NCBI GenBank assembly: GCA_030248225.1 | Contig: JASANE010020491.1 | Location: forward strand, 21,444-85,443 | DNA from: Trileptium ribeirensis | Lineage: Eukaryota; Nematoda; Enoplea; Enoplida; Thoracostomopsidae | Length of the DNA stretch: 64,000 nucleotides | Direction: 5' to 3' | Shown: piece after piece, positions 49,358-60,911 of the stretch | Position numbering within the stretch: position 1 is the first letter of the stretch | Layout: every line of letters starts with the position of its first letter | Notes under the pieces: generated by a model | The model's input: the letters and a program-made list of their open reading frames with translations, nothing else | Database searches by the model: none | Told to the model about the DNA's origin: nothing | Translations under genes and position numbers: made by a program

Positions 49358-51250
49358 AGAATTCCATATATGGATATCACTTATGCTTTTTCTTGTCGCC
49401 GAATGTGTTATGTTCGTATGGAAAGCCGATGTAGCAAGATAAAGATATAGGGCTTTCACCTAGGTTCATCGTTCGGGTTTATAAGACTGTCGTATGGACT
49501 GCGTAAATGTCATGTTCACTCTATGGTATGGGATGGGCATTATAATCACAATTAGCTGGATTGTTTCATATCATTTGATTGGGCAAAACGCCATGACCAA
49601 CAGTGCCATTTATATGTTGCACACGAAGATGTGGTGAATTTTTGAAACTGCTCAGGCTCGTTACATACATCACACCCACAGAATGCGTTCGTTATATCTT
49701 CGTCTACTGTCACTGTTAAGATATCAATGCCATATAAAGGCTTTATAATTTCACCAGACGATAATGCAGTCATTTCAACACTTCTCAGCTTGAGTCTGAA
49801 AGTTTTTGTTGACCTGAATGGTGTTCCCTTAAGTCATGGACGCCTACGACTATCTGGGACAGCAGATATGTTTTAAGCGTTTTCACCTAACCATTCCATT
49901 ATTTCATTTAGATCTGCATGTTCGTTTTCTGGATCTTGCTGATCATCAAAGACAACGTTTCCTGCATTCACCAATCTTTCGCAGTTTACCAAATCATCCA
50001 AAACAAATTTGTCTTTCAGCCACGGTGTTGTTTTGTTTGTCTTCCTCTTTTTGTGGCACGTCATATTTAGAGATCTCATTATTCCTTAGCTGGTAGATGA
50101 TATCTACTATACATGCATCCAACCATAGACTGCTAGTGTAAACACAGTCGTGTACATCATTGACATCAGTGGTTAGCGTTCAAAAGTGCGTCGGCGCCGG
50201 GCTATGAAGGAAGTGTTGTTCATGATATTGTAGGCAGATTGTCGCAATTTCTGCCATTGTTTGATTTGAGTCTATGTTTCCAATAAAGACGTACATTGGA
50301 AACGTTTTGTTCAGGTTCGGGTGGCACGTAGTGTGATTGCTAAACCACTACTGCATGAGTAAGCAGCGTGCATATACTGCATTCCAAATTTCCAATTCCA
50401 ATATTATCTTTTCTACCACTCGTGGCAGTAAAATTTATAGTTATTGTATGGGTTAGTTTACACTGTATATTCAAAACTTTTTACCGTAAATTCATCGATG
50501 ATTCCATGTAAAGCAATCATAATGTCTTGTTTTCTTGGTGACCAAAGATCCTTGTTCTACCTAATTTACGAATTGACGGTTTATTAATTTTCTAACATCG
50601 ATATAACCTTCGAATGTTGGTATATAATTTTCAATTGATACAGGTGCCATGAAAGACGCGCGTGTCTTGTAATTTTTCAGCATTATAACGAAATTTTTGG
50701 TGTGCTTAGGCTGAGAATGTTGTAATTTTGCCATCCAGTCATTACTTTCTTTAATCGTCGTGTCGCTCTTACCACATGGTCTAGTAGGCTGGAGATAAAT
50801 AACATAGGTTTAAAGTGCACCAGTTAACGTTTTGCTGCGACTGCACGAATTCACAGCAGCCAACTGTTGTACGACTATATCAGTTGCTGCTATTGTATAC
50901 TGCCGTTGTAGAAGTCATTGCACCTATTGTTATAAAGATAGATGGCTAGTGTACACTACGTGTATCACCAGCATTTGGTTATCAAATTGTTTTCTTAAAT
51001 TTTAATTCAGGAGACTGAAAGAAAAATGTCGCATTATATTTACAATCACGGTTACTATGTATTTTAAAAAAATTCTATCTCGGTGGAACGTCTAATACGA
51101 GGAGAATATAATTCAACGGGCATATAGTGTCTGGATTTTTAAACCTGTAATACGCATTAAATCTGCATTTATGGTGTTCAATCCTGATTTTGTCTGTTGA
51201 TTTATCGTCTGGAGTACGTCCCAGTGCGTTGATCTGCGTTGCTAATCTGG
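49358..51250 (-). repeat. 1.9-kb direct repeat, copy 1 (possible transposase relic)
   Basis: Aligns colinearly with 51738-53592, beginning AGAATTCCATA and CTTATGCTTTT then CTTGTCGCCGAAT. Minus-strand frames match between copies, for example DDLVNCERLVNAG against DDLLYCERSLNAG and SLWLDACIVDIIYQLRN against GVWLDTCIVDVINQVRN. A peptide LNYILLVLDVPPR in this copy loosely resembles the catalytic LLLLDNAPxHP box of CENP-B/Tigger transposases. Stops are frequent, so it is dead. Identity as a DNA transposon is a weak inference. Confidence 0.6.
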
Positions 51251-51737
51251 ATCTGCGTTGCTGGATAACATATATATAATCTGCATACGTGCCTTAGATT
51301 CAATACCTTAGCGACTGCATTGTGCCTGTGTAAAAGCCTAATATGCAAAATGCACAAATTTTCGAATAAATGGTGAACTTGCATTTACGGAAATTAAAGA
51401 AACATCGCAGTCTTAGCAGTCAGCCGCCTATTGCCCTAGTTTGGCTGTTTAACTGTCTGTCTGCCGTTAGCTGTCTTCCAACCAGAAGTTTGACCGACCA
51501 GTCTAATGCCGGCCCCGTTTGACTTGAAAACCGGCACTTTCACAACAGTAGCCTAGAATGTTTAATACAGACTGTGACATACTGGTAAGTGCATAGTGTG
51601 ACATTTTTATTCAGTGTCCCACTAGGCATTTACAAATTAAGTGCGAGTAACCATGAGTGAAGCAATAAAAACGCGGATGAATTTTATAACAACGGAATTT
51701 ACATGTTAACAAAGTAAAGTGGCAAAAACTAACTAGA

Positions 51738-53592
51738 AACAGAATTCCATAATTGAACATAACTTATGCTTTTCCTTGTCGCCGAATATGTTTGTTATGT
51801 TTCTTATGGAAAGCCGATGTAGCAAGATACGATATAGGGCTTTCACCTAGGTTCGTCGTTCGGGTTTATAAGACTGCCGTATGGACTGCACATTTGTCAT
51901 ATTCACTTTATGGTATGGTATAAGCATTATAATCACAATTAGCTGAATTGTTTGTAATCATTTAATTATGCAAAACGCCATGGTCAATAAAGTAGTTAAT
52001 ATGTTACATACGAAGGTATGGAAATGTTTGAAACTAGTCAAGCTCGTTACTTACATACCTGCAGAATGCTTTTGTTATACTTTCGTCAAGGGTCTTTATT
52101 AATATATCAGTGCCATATAAAGGTTTAATAATATCACCAGACGATATTGCAGCTATTTCAACACTGCTCAGCTTGTGTCTCAAAGTTTTCGTAGCCTCCG
52201 CCTACGACTATCTGGAACAGCAGTGATGTTTTAATCACTTTCGCCTAACCATTCGATTATTTCATTTGGGTCCGCATGTTGACAACGACTCCTGCATTCA
52301 ACGATCTTTCGCAGTATAACAAATCATCCAAAACAATTGGTCTCTCAGCCACGGTCTCGTCTTCTTCGTCTAACTGTATTTGTGGCATGTTATATCCAGG
52401 GACCTCAATATTCCTTACCTGGTTGATGACATCTACTATACATGTATCCAACCATACACCGCTAGTTTTAACATTGTCATGTACATCACTGACGTCACAT
52501 CTGCGTTCAGAAGTACATTGGCGCATGGAGATGTTCATGATATTGCAGATTATCGTCATTTTTGCCATTGTTTGATGGACTCTACTATATGTCTCCATTA
52601 TAGACGTATATTGGTTTTGTGTAGGTTCATGTAGCACATATTGTGACTGCTAAACCAATTACAGTATCAGCAAGAAGCGTGCTTATGCTGTATTCCAAAT
52701 TTCTAATGCAAACATTATCCTTTCTACCACTCGCGTAATAAAATTTCCAGTTATGGTATTGGTTTGTTTACACTGTATATTCAAAATTTCTACCGTAAAT
52801 TCATCGATGACTCCATTTAAAGCGGTCATAACGTATTGTCCTCATGGTGTTCAAAAATTGTTGTTCCACCTAATTTACGAATTGCCGAAGTAACATTATT
52901 TGGCACTTTATTAATTTTCCAGCATCTAACAATGAGCTTCGAATGCTGGTATGTAATTTTCATGTGATACAGGTGCCATGCACAACGCACGTGACTTGTA
53001 ATTTTATTTGCATTATAACCAAATTTTTGGCGTGCTCCGGTGGGAAATTGTAGTAGTTTGCAGTTCAGTCGTTACTTCATTTAGTATCGTGTCGCCCATT
53101 TCACATGGTCTAGTGGGTGGGAGAAAAAATATAGCTTTAAAGTACGCGAGTTAAGGTTTTGCAGCGATTGCACTAATTCAAAGCAAAGAACTGTTGCACG
53201 ATTAGTATCAGTTGCTGCTATTGTATCCTATCGTAAAAGCCATTCAACCATTCTTCTTCATATGGGAAGCTTATGTATGCTGCGTGTGTCAACAGAATTC
53301 GGTAGTCAAATTGTTTTCTTAGAATTTGATTTACGAGATGGAAAAACATGTTCCAATATCTCTGCGATCACGGTTGCTATGTATTTTAAAAATAAATTCT
53401 ATCGCGGTCGAACGACGAATGCGAGGTAAATAAAATTCAGTGGGCATGTTATTATTTGGATTTTTTAACTTGTAATACGCGGCTCAATCTGCATTTGTGC
53501 TGTTCAACTCAGATTTTTTCTGTTGATTAATCGTCTGGAATACGTCCTAGTGCAATGACAGGTGTGTTAAATTGCGTTGCTAATCTTATAAT
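51738..53592 (-). repeat. 1.9-kb direct repeat, copy 2 (possible transposase relic)
   Basis: Second copy of the repeat at 49358, same orientation, about 490 bp downstream. Its minus-strand frame 52257-52637 is longer (126 codons). The sequence continues past the end of copy 1: a minus-strand frame at 53545-53680 reads NADEAGIKSTCYHQCS, and NADExG is the first catalytic Asp region of Tigger/pogo-type transposases. So copy 2 may be the fuller one, extending to about 53690. Confidence 0.6.
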
Positions 53593-53693
53593 GTCACCAC
53601 GAATTGATGTTACAGCTGTTTCAGTTATGCGTGAACACTGATGGTAGCAAGTACTTTTTATGCCAGCTTCGTCTGCGTTATATTATGTAATAG

Positions 53694-55216
53694 TCTATAA
53701 TTGCTTCCGTATCATTGTAATAACCAAATGTTTCAATTCAGTTTAATGTCGCAACAATCGAATATTTCTCGGCAGCGTTTTTACTGCCTGTTACGTTTTA
53801 GTTGTTCCAATTGAGATATGATTTCGTCCAAATGAATAACCGACTAAGCTTCGTTATGACTGCTCCATGCTCGATTCCTAAACTCATCCGTCACGCCTCG
53901 CATCTGTATACCATGGCTCAAATATTGGAAACCACTGGCTGCGGTTATTTTATATGACCGACCACTTTGGCAGACTTATGTGGAAATGCCAGACATATGT
54001 ACCTGCGTGATTAGACAACTTGGCAAATTTCCTGGAAGGGGGTGGTGGGGGACGACGTACATTGCCGCAGACGTAATTATATGTACATATAGGTTGATTG
54101 GTTAACTTCTTAAGTGTACTGTGTTTTTCTTGAGAGATTTACTTGCCAGTCCTATATATACAGACCTGGCTCAGCCGTATTTCGTTGAGATACGCGCCAC
54201 AAATTCCCCGGCTTTTGCGCCCGTGCAAGCCAAGAAACAGCAAATGTAACTCTCGTGCCGTAGCACATAGGTAAGGAAAACTCTGTTTCGTCTGACACGT
54301 TATTTATAGCTATCCTTATAAATAGTATAGACATTTATTTGTACATTCTTCCAGCAAAAACTGATTTTAAAGCCTACAATGTATTTATAAATAAATAAAA
54401 TTACTGCACATGCAACGTAAAAAATACAAAATTTGATAAATTACGCCATTCCGAACTACCGTTAGGCTTTTAGTGTCATTGTGTCAAGAAAAACAATATT
54501 TGTAGTAAACCCACGACACAGCTTCATACACCAAAAATCTATATAATATTTTGTAGCACAGATATAGCTCTCTGGCTTAGTCTTTTACTACGTTAGGCCA
54601 CGCCAATGCTGAGGGTGCGAGACGACGGTCCAAACGAATTGTTTTCGTCTCTCGATTATGTAGTGGTTAATATATTGGCAATTTGATCTCATAGCTACGC
54701 ATTAGGATCTAGTATTCTGGGTTTGCACTTTGTTGTTGATTTTTGTTTCGTTTTTAAGCAGCATTAAAATCCAAATTTCGCGAGACATAAGAATTTTTAG
54801 ACCTATGCGATTAGAATATATATATTTATAAATGCAAAATAGAATAGGATTTACTTATGACATAACAGTCTGTCTAGTTATCTACAGAATGAATGTTGCT
54901 TTTTGCCGTTACCTTTATTTGAAATTTTATTTATTTTATTTTTATTTCAAGTACTATTACTTCCACTCCTAAAGAGATGTAGAAATATTATGTTTTCCGC
55001 TAATTTGTTTGCAAATTGGATATGCTATATGAGTATCAGCCTGCAAACATTCTTGGAACTTTGTACGTTTAAGTGTTACAAACAAAGATAACGTCCTTGC
55101 TTTCTGTGCAACATTTTTTCTTAGCCGTCGTTGCAGGTGACATAAGGATAGGTTGTAGAACATGCGTTCCGGAAAGCTCAAAAATTAAAATGCTTTCATG
55201 TTGTCTGACTAGTTAT
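53694..55216. other. Downstream flank of the phosphagen kinase gene
   Basis: No other gene seen. A GC-rich islet at 54030-54075 lies between ATATGTAC-like words. Minus-strand AATAAA words (TTTATT on this strand) cluster at 54913-54946, about 270-300 bases past the kinase stop, and could serve as its polyadenylation signal. Confidence 0.4.
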
Positions 55217-55371
55217 TTATTTTTTATCTTCCAATTCCTTTTCCATTTCGATTAATTTTTTCACTCCGTCGTACATCTGCTTGACAGCATCAAACTCAGT
55301 AAGTCCCAACCGAGCTTTGTTAGATATATCGTACACTCCTCCTTCACTTTCGGAATGTTCGCCATGTATTC
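55217..55371 (-). CDS. Arginine kinase-type phosphagen kinase, last exon
   Basis: Encodes the C-terminal 50 residues and the stop (TAA, complement of 55217-55219). It transfers phosphate between ATP and a guanidino acceptor in the cytoplasm, buffering ATP. Diagnostic text: [15 protein letters not shown] followed by RLGLTEF and [17 protein letters not shown], the conserved end of ATP:guanido phosphotransferases. The Glu in H-S-E corresponds to the catalytic loop Glu of arginine kinases. The acceptor TTATTCAG precedes the exon and the frame continues the donor at 60731 in phase 1 (junction codon Gly). The tail ELEDKK is slightly longer than in typical family members. Arginine, taurocyamine or another guanidino substrate cannot be told apart from these exons. 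Confidence 0.95.
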
Positions 55372-55439
55372 CTGAATAAGAAAATAATATTGCTCGACAT
55401 TGGTCCGAGCTCAGAGATATTCAATAATCACACATATAA

Positions 55440-57620
55440 TCATTGAGCTTCAAACCCCAAAATAGGGGTTAGTAGAAACCCCGGGCAGATAATACTGCCC
55501 AAAAGACCTTGGGTGTGGTCGATACCCCAAAAGGACCTACACTAATCTAGTTCATTTTGGGGTATCGACCATCCCTAAGGTTTTTGTGGAAGACCAGGCA
55601 CCAAGGAACACATGAAGTACTCGGTGCTTCCCAAACATACTAGGGTTAGCCAATACTTCCAAGAATCTAGCTGGTTGCAAATAGCCAAAATAGAACATTG
55701 GGGATACCTCTACTTAGAGAATGTTGGGGGAGGATTGGCCGAAAACGACCATGTTATTGCATAAAGTAAAGAATTTGAGTACCAGACCTAGTGTCATAGT
55801 ATTCTGCAAAATTTTAATAATGCACTCTTATTAGCATGACTTGATAAATATCTCGATTGCAAACCGTAATGAACAAGAGGTTTTATGACCGAAAATCTTT
55901 CACTGGCATTTTTAAGAAAAAACATTAAATAATTAAAGGAACATTAAATAAATAAAGCAATTTAAAGACGGTCCACCGGGAATTGAGCACCGGCCCTTCC
56001 GCGTGCGCAGTAGACGTGCTATCCGCTCTACCATGGGCCCTCTTGAAACGGTTAGTATGTTGTGATCATATTCTAACTGGCGAATAGAGGTTTCGCTAGC
56101 TGTGAGTATTATTTGTGTGATCACTACAAATACCGATAGAAAATAAATGCTTCGCTGGGACCAATGGTTTCAACAATGCTTGAATAGCTTTATAGACTTT
56201 TCCGACACTAAAAATTACCAGCAGTGCTGGGCACTGGTTGGCAGACGACCTTTCCAGCAGTTGTGTAACAGTACTGTGGACGTTTCCAAATTTAAATAAA
56301 TTTTAAAAATGTTCTCTGAATTATAAATTTCTAGGTGTTGATTATAAATGAAATCTTAATTGCTCGTATTAAATTTAATTTTCAAAACTTTTTCTGACGT
56401 TTTCTTTACCTAAATTATAAATTTTTAGGTGTTGATCATAAATGAAATTGCTCATATTTAATTATTAAATCCCACGCGCTCATTAGCATACGGCCGCGCT
56501 GACAGGACGGCCAATAGCTGCCTACCGTTGACTGGCTGGTGCAAAACACCAGTTTATAGCGCATGACAGGTTAGATTTTGTGTGTTGTTTTGTCAACATT
56601 TATTCATTACACAACATTTTATGTTGTACGAAAGCGCTCTCCTTGGTTTGTATATGGACTCTCTCGCAAAATTTTGGTCTCCATTCTTAATTTATTTACT
56701 TCGCCTGGTAAATACCATTGTTGATACAGGACATCGACAATATATTTTTGTAAAACGTAAACACAGTACCAGATGTGTAATGGAGGTTTTGCGAACTGAA
56801 AACGTCAATTACCACATTAACCATGGATGTCATTGCTATAATACCTACCGCAAATGTAGAAGCTAAACAGTCCATCAATTCTATTTTAACCCAATCTAAG
56901 CTTGTACCAGCTTCGCCATGGTGTACATCGGCCTTCCAAGCTGTAGTATACAGGCCTGAGTAGCGTATATAGTTCCTTTATTTATTTAATGTTTTTCCTT
57001 AAATATGAAAGCGAAAGATTTTCGGTCATAAAATCTTTTGTTCATTAGGGTTTGCAACCGAGATATTTATCAAGTCATGCTAACAAGTCATGTATTTCGA
57101 AAATTTTGCAGAAGACTATGGCACTTGTTCTGGTACTCAAGTTCCTTACCTTATCCAATAACGTGGTCGTTTTTCGGCCAACCCTTCCCCCAAAAGCCTG
57201 TAGGAAGAGGTACACCGATTGTTCTTTTTAGGGTATTTGCAATACGCTAGATTCTTTGGCAGTATTGGCTACCCCTAGGACGTTTGTAAAGCGCCGAGTA
57301 TTCTATGTGTTCCTTAGGGAGAGGTGGTAGTGGAAACTCTGGTCTGCAAAACCATAGATTGGTCGATACCTCAAAACAACCTAAATAAGTGTACGCTCTA
57401 TGGGGTATCAACCAGGTCCAAGGCCTTTTGAGAAGTGTTTCCTCCATCCCTTGTTTGCTAGGTTCATTGGAAGCATTGACTACCACTAGGATGTTTGGAA
57501 AATGCCAAATACTCCATGTGTTCCTTTGGGAGAGGGTAGTGAAAACCCAGGAGTAGATAACACTCAAAAAACCTTCGGGCCGGTCGATAACGGAGGCTTT
57601 TAGAAAGTCCCCCTGCAATC
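55440..57620. mobile_element. Foldback-type element in the kinase intron
   Basis: The left arm (about 55440-55955) and the reverse complement of the right arm (about 56980-57620) align over some 500 bp. Shared words include GGTCGATACCCC, AAGGAACACATG, TAGCATGACTTGATAAATAT and TTTTATGACCGAAAATCTTTC. The right arm contains an internal direct repeat of about 205 bp (57257 and 57466, each with TACC-AC/CC-TAGGA then GTTTG). The centre (55955-56980) carries a tRNA-like SINE remnant and AT-rich filler. No transposase is visible. Confidence 0.82.
55965..56045 (-). repeat. tRNA-derived SINE remnant
   Basis: On the minus strand: GGGCCCATGGTAGAGCGG (A box TGGTAGAGCGG), GCGCACGCGGAAGGG, and CTCAATTCCCGG then TGGACC. 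The 5' GGGCCCA and 3' TGGACC ends nearly pair as an acceptor stem, and CCGG-loop-CCGG gives a T stem with an enlarged loop. It is too irregular to be a functional tRNA. It resembles the remnant at 17893. Confidence 0.55.
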
Positions 57621-58057
57621 CTTAGGGTGGCGGGTAAGTTAAAAATGGTCAAGCAATCAGATAAAGTAAAGTACACGAGCATGACAGAGCGGCATATTCT
57701 TCTGCTAAAATTTATTATGGTCTATTGGTGCAACTATCTCAGTACTAAACATAAACTGTGGCATCGTAGCATCGCTATGATTATGAGATATGTATGTAAT
57801 ACGACTTCGAACATTAACCGCGTTCAAAAACAAAGCCATTTGTTAGCGGCAATGCTGTGTAGTCCGGGTTGTTGTTTTATGGGCATGACATATATAAACG
57901 CCTGAGTAATAAAACTGTAACTGTATAAAATTGACATTATTGGCGCCAGTACGTTAATGAGGGTAAATTAAAGTCAACATTGACCCAGTAGCGACCTAAT
58001 CAAACATGTTGCTTGTGTTGCACGTGTCTATAGGCTAAACTGCACTATGCATGCTCT

Positions 58058-59622
58058 CATAGGCGTAGCGTGACTTCGAAAAGTGGGGGGGGCACGGATG
58101 ATACAAATCAGGGGCTAACCCGTCAACCGCGGGAATTTTAAAGTAACTGACTGTTAAATGTAGCATGAGAAAATAAATGTACCTTAATTAAAAAGCATTC
58201 TTCGATGGCTTTTCTGCGAGAAAATATTAATCATATTTTCAATGTTTTCGGTCTTCTGCAAATTCTCGGTAGCCTGCGATTCAATGTTGAGCTGTGCAAG
58301 ATTGCCAAGTAGTAGTTGACCCATAGTTGCGCGCAAATAAGATTTCAATCGTCGGATCTCCGAAAATGACTGTTTAGCTGAAGCGGTGGAGACGGGAATA
58401 GAAACGGCTATCTCCATTGCGCGCCAAATACATGGAAGAAGCGTATGTAGACCCGATTTCCGGAATTCCTCCGCAAATGTCACCAGGTCCCAGTTTCTGA
58501 TTTGCAAATCGTAATTTTTATATATTTCATATTCAGACTGAAACTCGGGTTACATCTTGTAGAAGGTAGCTATATCGACAACGTCACTGCTTAGCAGTGC
58601 GATGAACCAGCAGTTTATAAAGTTTGTTAATAATACTGTATTCGTTCTCGTTGAATCGATCTGTCAACGTGCCGATAGCCAAATCAATTGCAGGAAAGTA
58701 AACGTTGACCCGAAAGTAAGTTTGAACATCGAATTTGGCAGCTTCACCTGTTCCCTCGTACCGTGCTGGGGCTTTTCGTTTTCTCGGCGCTTCGGGAGGA
58801 TCAAATTGGCCGGGTAATTCTCCAACATTTTTTTCACAATTTTTCCACAATTCCGCAAATGCCGCCTCAGTTTGCCAGTTTCCTACAGTTTTAATCACGG
58901 CTGAGGCCTTGAAAAGAACCGTAGAAATGTCCAAGGATACCGATTGCAATTCCTTTGCCAGTATGTTGCAAGGTGCTAAGTTTCTACGTAAAACAGCAAT
59001 TGCAAAAATTAAATCGAAACGCCGGGCGCAACGGAGAAGTTGATGAGCTTCTGCCCCAACCGTAGATACCCCTTCGGATATTTGTTCCAGCGTTTGTATT
59101 ATCTGAGGTAGAAATTTGTGGACAGTTGAGAGAGACACATATTTCTGGGACCACCGAGTTGGGCACGGTAATTTCAATGTTACGTGTTGGCTACAAGACT
59201 TTTGCATAATCGATTTGAAGACCGAATGGCGTTTTGCTGAGCCCTCGATAAATCTGTACAAGGTTGAAGCACTGGTGGACGGTTCGTCGCTTTCCGCCGA
59301 AGCAGAAAGGGGTCTGATTCAATATCGGCAGTACGCGGCCGCTTAATTACAAACCGATCCATGAGGTACCAAATCGGTAATTCCAAGAAATAATCGTGAA
59401 CAGGACAAGTTTTATATAAGTAATGTTAATAATTCAATACTGATAATTACTAACACTGAATGCACTAATAATTACTGAAACAGTATTGCAAAGTGTAGTA
59501 TGAATTCGGCTCGTGCAGTAAAATTTCACGTCTGGAATTCGGTCTGGTGGATGTGGTTTTTTTCAAATGTCTTAAAAAGTGGGGGCCACGACCCCCCGTG
59601 CCCCCCTGACGCTACACCACTG
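58058..59622 (-). mobile_element. hAT element, internally deleted and dead
   Basis: The ends are CATAGGCGTAGCGT and, on the reverse strand, CAGTGGTGTAGCGT. Both match the hAT-type CAGTGGCGTAGC terminus. Flanks CATGCTCT (58050-58057) and CATGCTGT (59623-59630) are an 8-bp target duplication with one change. Minus-strand transposase pieces: a start MDRFVIKRPRT (about 59360), then after a frame break RHSVFKSIMQKSCSQHV and CPTRWSQK (59261-58584). The hAT C-terminal dimerisation region follows (58507-58184; SIPVSTASAKQSFSEIRRLK, LRATMGQ, LAQLNIE). At 1.56 kb it is shorter than full hAT elements, with the BED finger and much of the catalytic domain missing. Confidence 0.92.
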
Positions 59623-60029
59623 CATGCTGTAGATTATTTCTAATAATATATAATGTGGGGGAGCTCTTCTAATCCCCATACTAAGCCTTTGGCAGTATGA
59701 TCATATATAGGCTTTCGTCCGCAGCTTTAATTCTGTCGGTTGTAGCTTAATATATGTAACACAAGAGCCAATTTTGGAAGCAGTTAATGGCATCACGAGC
59801 TCTTCCAAAGTGGAGTATAAATGTAGAGGTCAGGTCATTTAGTTTGATTTTATTTAATATCCATCAGTTAATTTTTTCACGTTCGTCAGTAAAAGGGCGG
59901 TTGTCGTCAACCAAGCATCTCTTTGGCGATGCCACTGGATACAGTTGTACAGTTTTATGCTAAACTCATATAACTAAAATAACAAAAATTGGTATGTACA
60001 AATATATATCTTAGCTGGTCAAGATCCTT

Positions 60030-60290
60030 CGGCTTAGGGGGTCGGTGGCTCCTTAGGCGGGATGGCGCTAGGGCAGGAGAGTAATCAATAATTTTCCCCA
60101 TGCCCAAAATTTTCTTCGTAATTTTTCCAGCTTTTTTCCAATTTTCCTCATAATCTTGTAATTTTGCTTAAATTGCAAAAAAATTCCCCGCCACGCTTTT
60201 TGGGCGCCCAGGGACGGTTGCTGGGCATTAAGGGGGATATGGCTTGTTCGGGGGTCTTTGACATAGATATATGTTGGACACTCATGATAT
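60030..60290. repeat. TTTTTGC-core dispersed repeat, copy 6
   Basis: GC-rich flanks (GGGGGTCGGTGGCTCC and CCAGGGACGGTTGCTGGGC) surround AATTTTTCCAGCTTTTTTCC and related runs. It lies between the hAT element and the 134-bp array in the kinase intron. Confidence 0.55.
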
Positions 60291-60300
60291 ATACAATGGG

Positions 60301-60684
60301 TATTTGAATCGGCTTATACAACTGTATTCAAACTGATGTGAGGTTTATTTGCGTAATATATATTACTTTGAATACTTTGCCTATTAAGTACGAGTATAAA
60401 TAATACCCGGAAAAATTAATTTCCTACTAGAAAATATTTGAATCGGCTTATACAACTGTATTAAAACTGAATTGAGGTTTATTTGGTTAATATATATTAC
60501 TTTTGAATACAATAAATAATACCCGGAAAAATTAATTTCCTACTAGAAAATATTTGGATCGGCTTATACAACTGTATTAAAACTGATTTGAGGTTTATTT
60601 GCTTAATATATATTACTTTGAATACTTTGCCTATTAAGTACGAGTATAAATAATACCCGGAAAAATTAATTTCCTACTAGAAAG
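60301..60684 (+). repeat. Three-copy tandem repeat, 134-bp unit
   Basis: The unit starting TATTTGAATCGGCTTATACA begins at 60301, 60435 and 60551. Copies 1 and 3 are 134 bp and nearly identical; copy 2 is 116 bp, missing an internal block (CTTTGCCTATTAAGTACGAG). The array ends 46 bp from the kinase exon donor. Confidence 0.95.
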
Positions 60685-60730
60685 TGCGCCAGACTGTCAA
60701 TAAGACCATAAACTGTTTTGGTATACTAAC

Positions 60731-60911
60731 CTCTGATTTGAAGGCCCATTTTGTCGCTGACCCGTTTAAATTCTTTGGTTGCGGAAACCAGCGGCAAGCG
60801 TATATGAACTGATGCCCGAACTGTCGTACCCAAATTAGTCGGACAAAATGTCAACCATCCGAGGCGCTCATCGCGACTGAACGGAGTCTTTTTTGACAGG
60901 ACGTTAACACC
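60731..60911 (-). CDS. Arginine kinase-type phosphagen kinase, penultimate exon
   Basis: A 181-nt exon on the minus strand, between acceptor TCTATTTAG and donor GTTAGT. It encodes part of the C-terminal catalytic domain: [20 protein letters not shown], then [11 protein letters not shown] and a GLQIRG end. CPTNLGTT holds the reactive Cys common to the family, and R-A-S-V-H-I is a conserved nucleotide-binding strand. It corresponds roughly to residues 245-310 of a 355-residue arginine kinase. The next exon (55217-55371) continues in phase 1 after a 5.4-kb intron. Earlier exons were not found between 60912 and 64000. Confidence 0.96.

Noticed and set aside
55965..56045. A functional tRNA gene on the minus strand
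   Set aside because: The T loop is too large and two acceptor-stem pairs are broken; a SINE remnant fits better.
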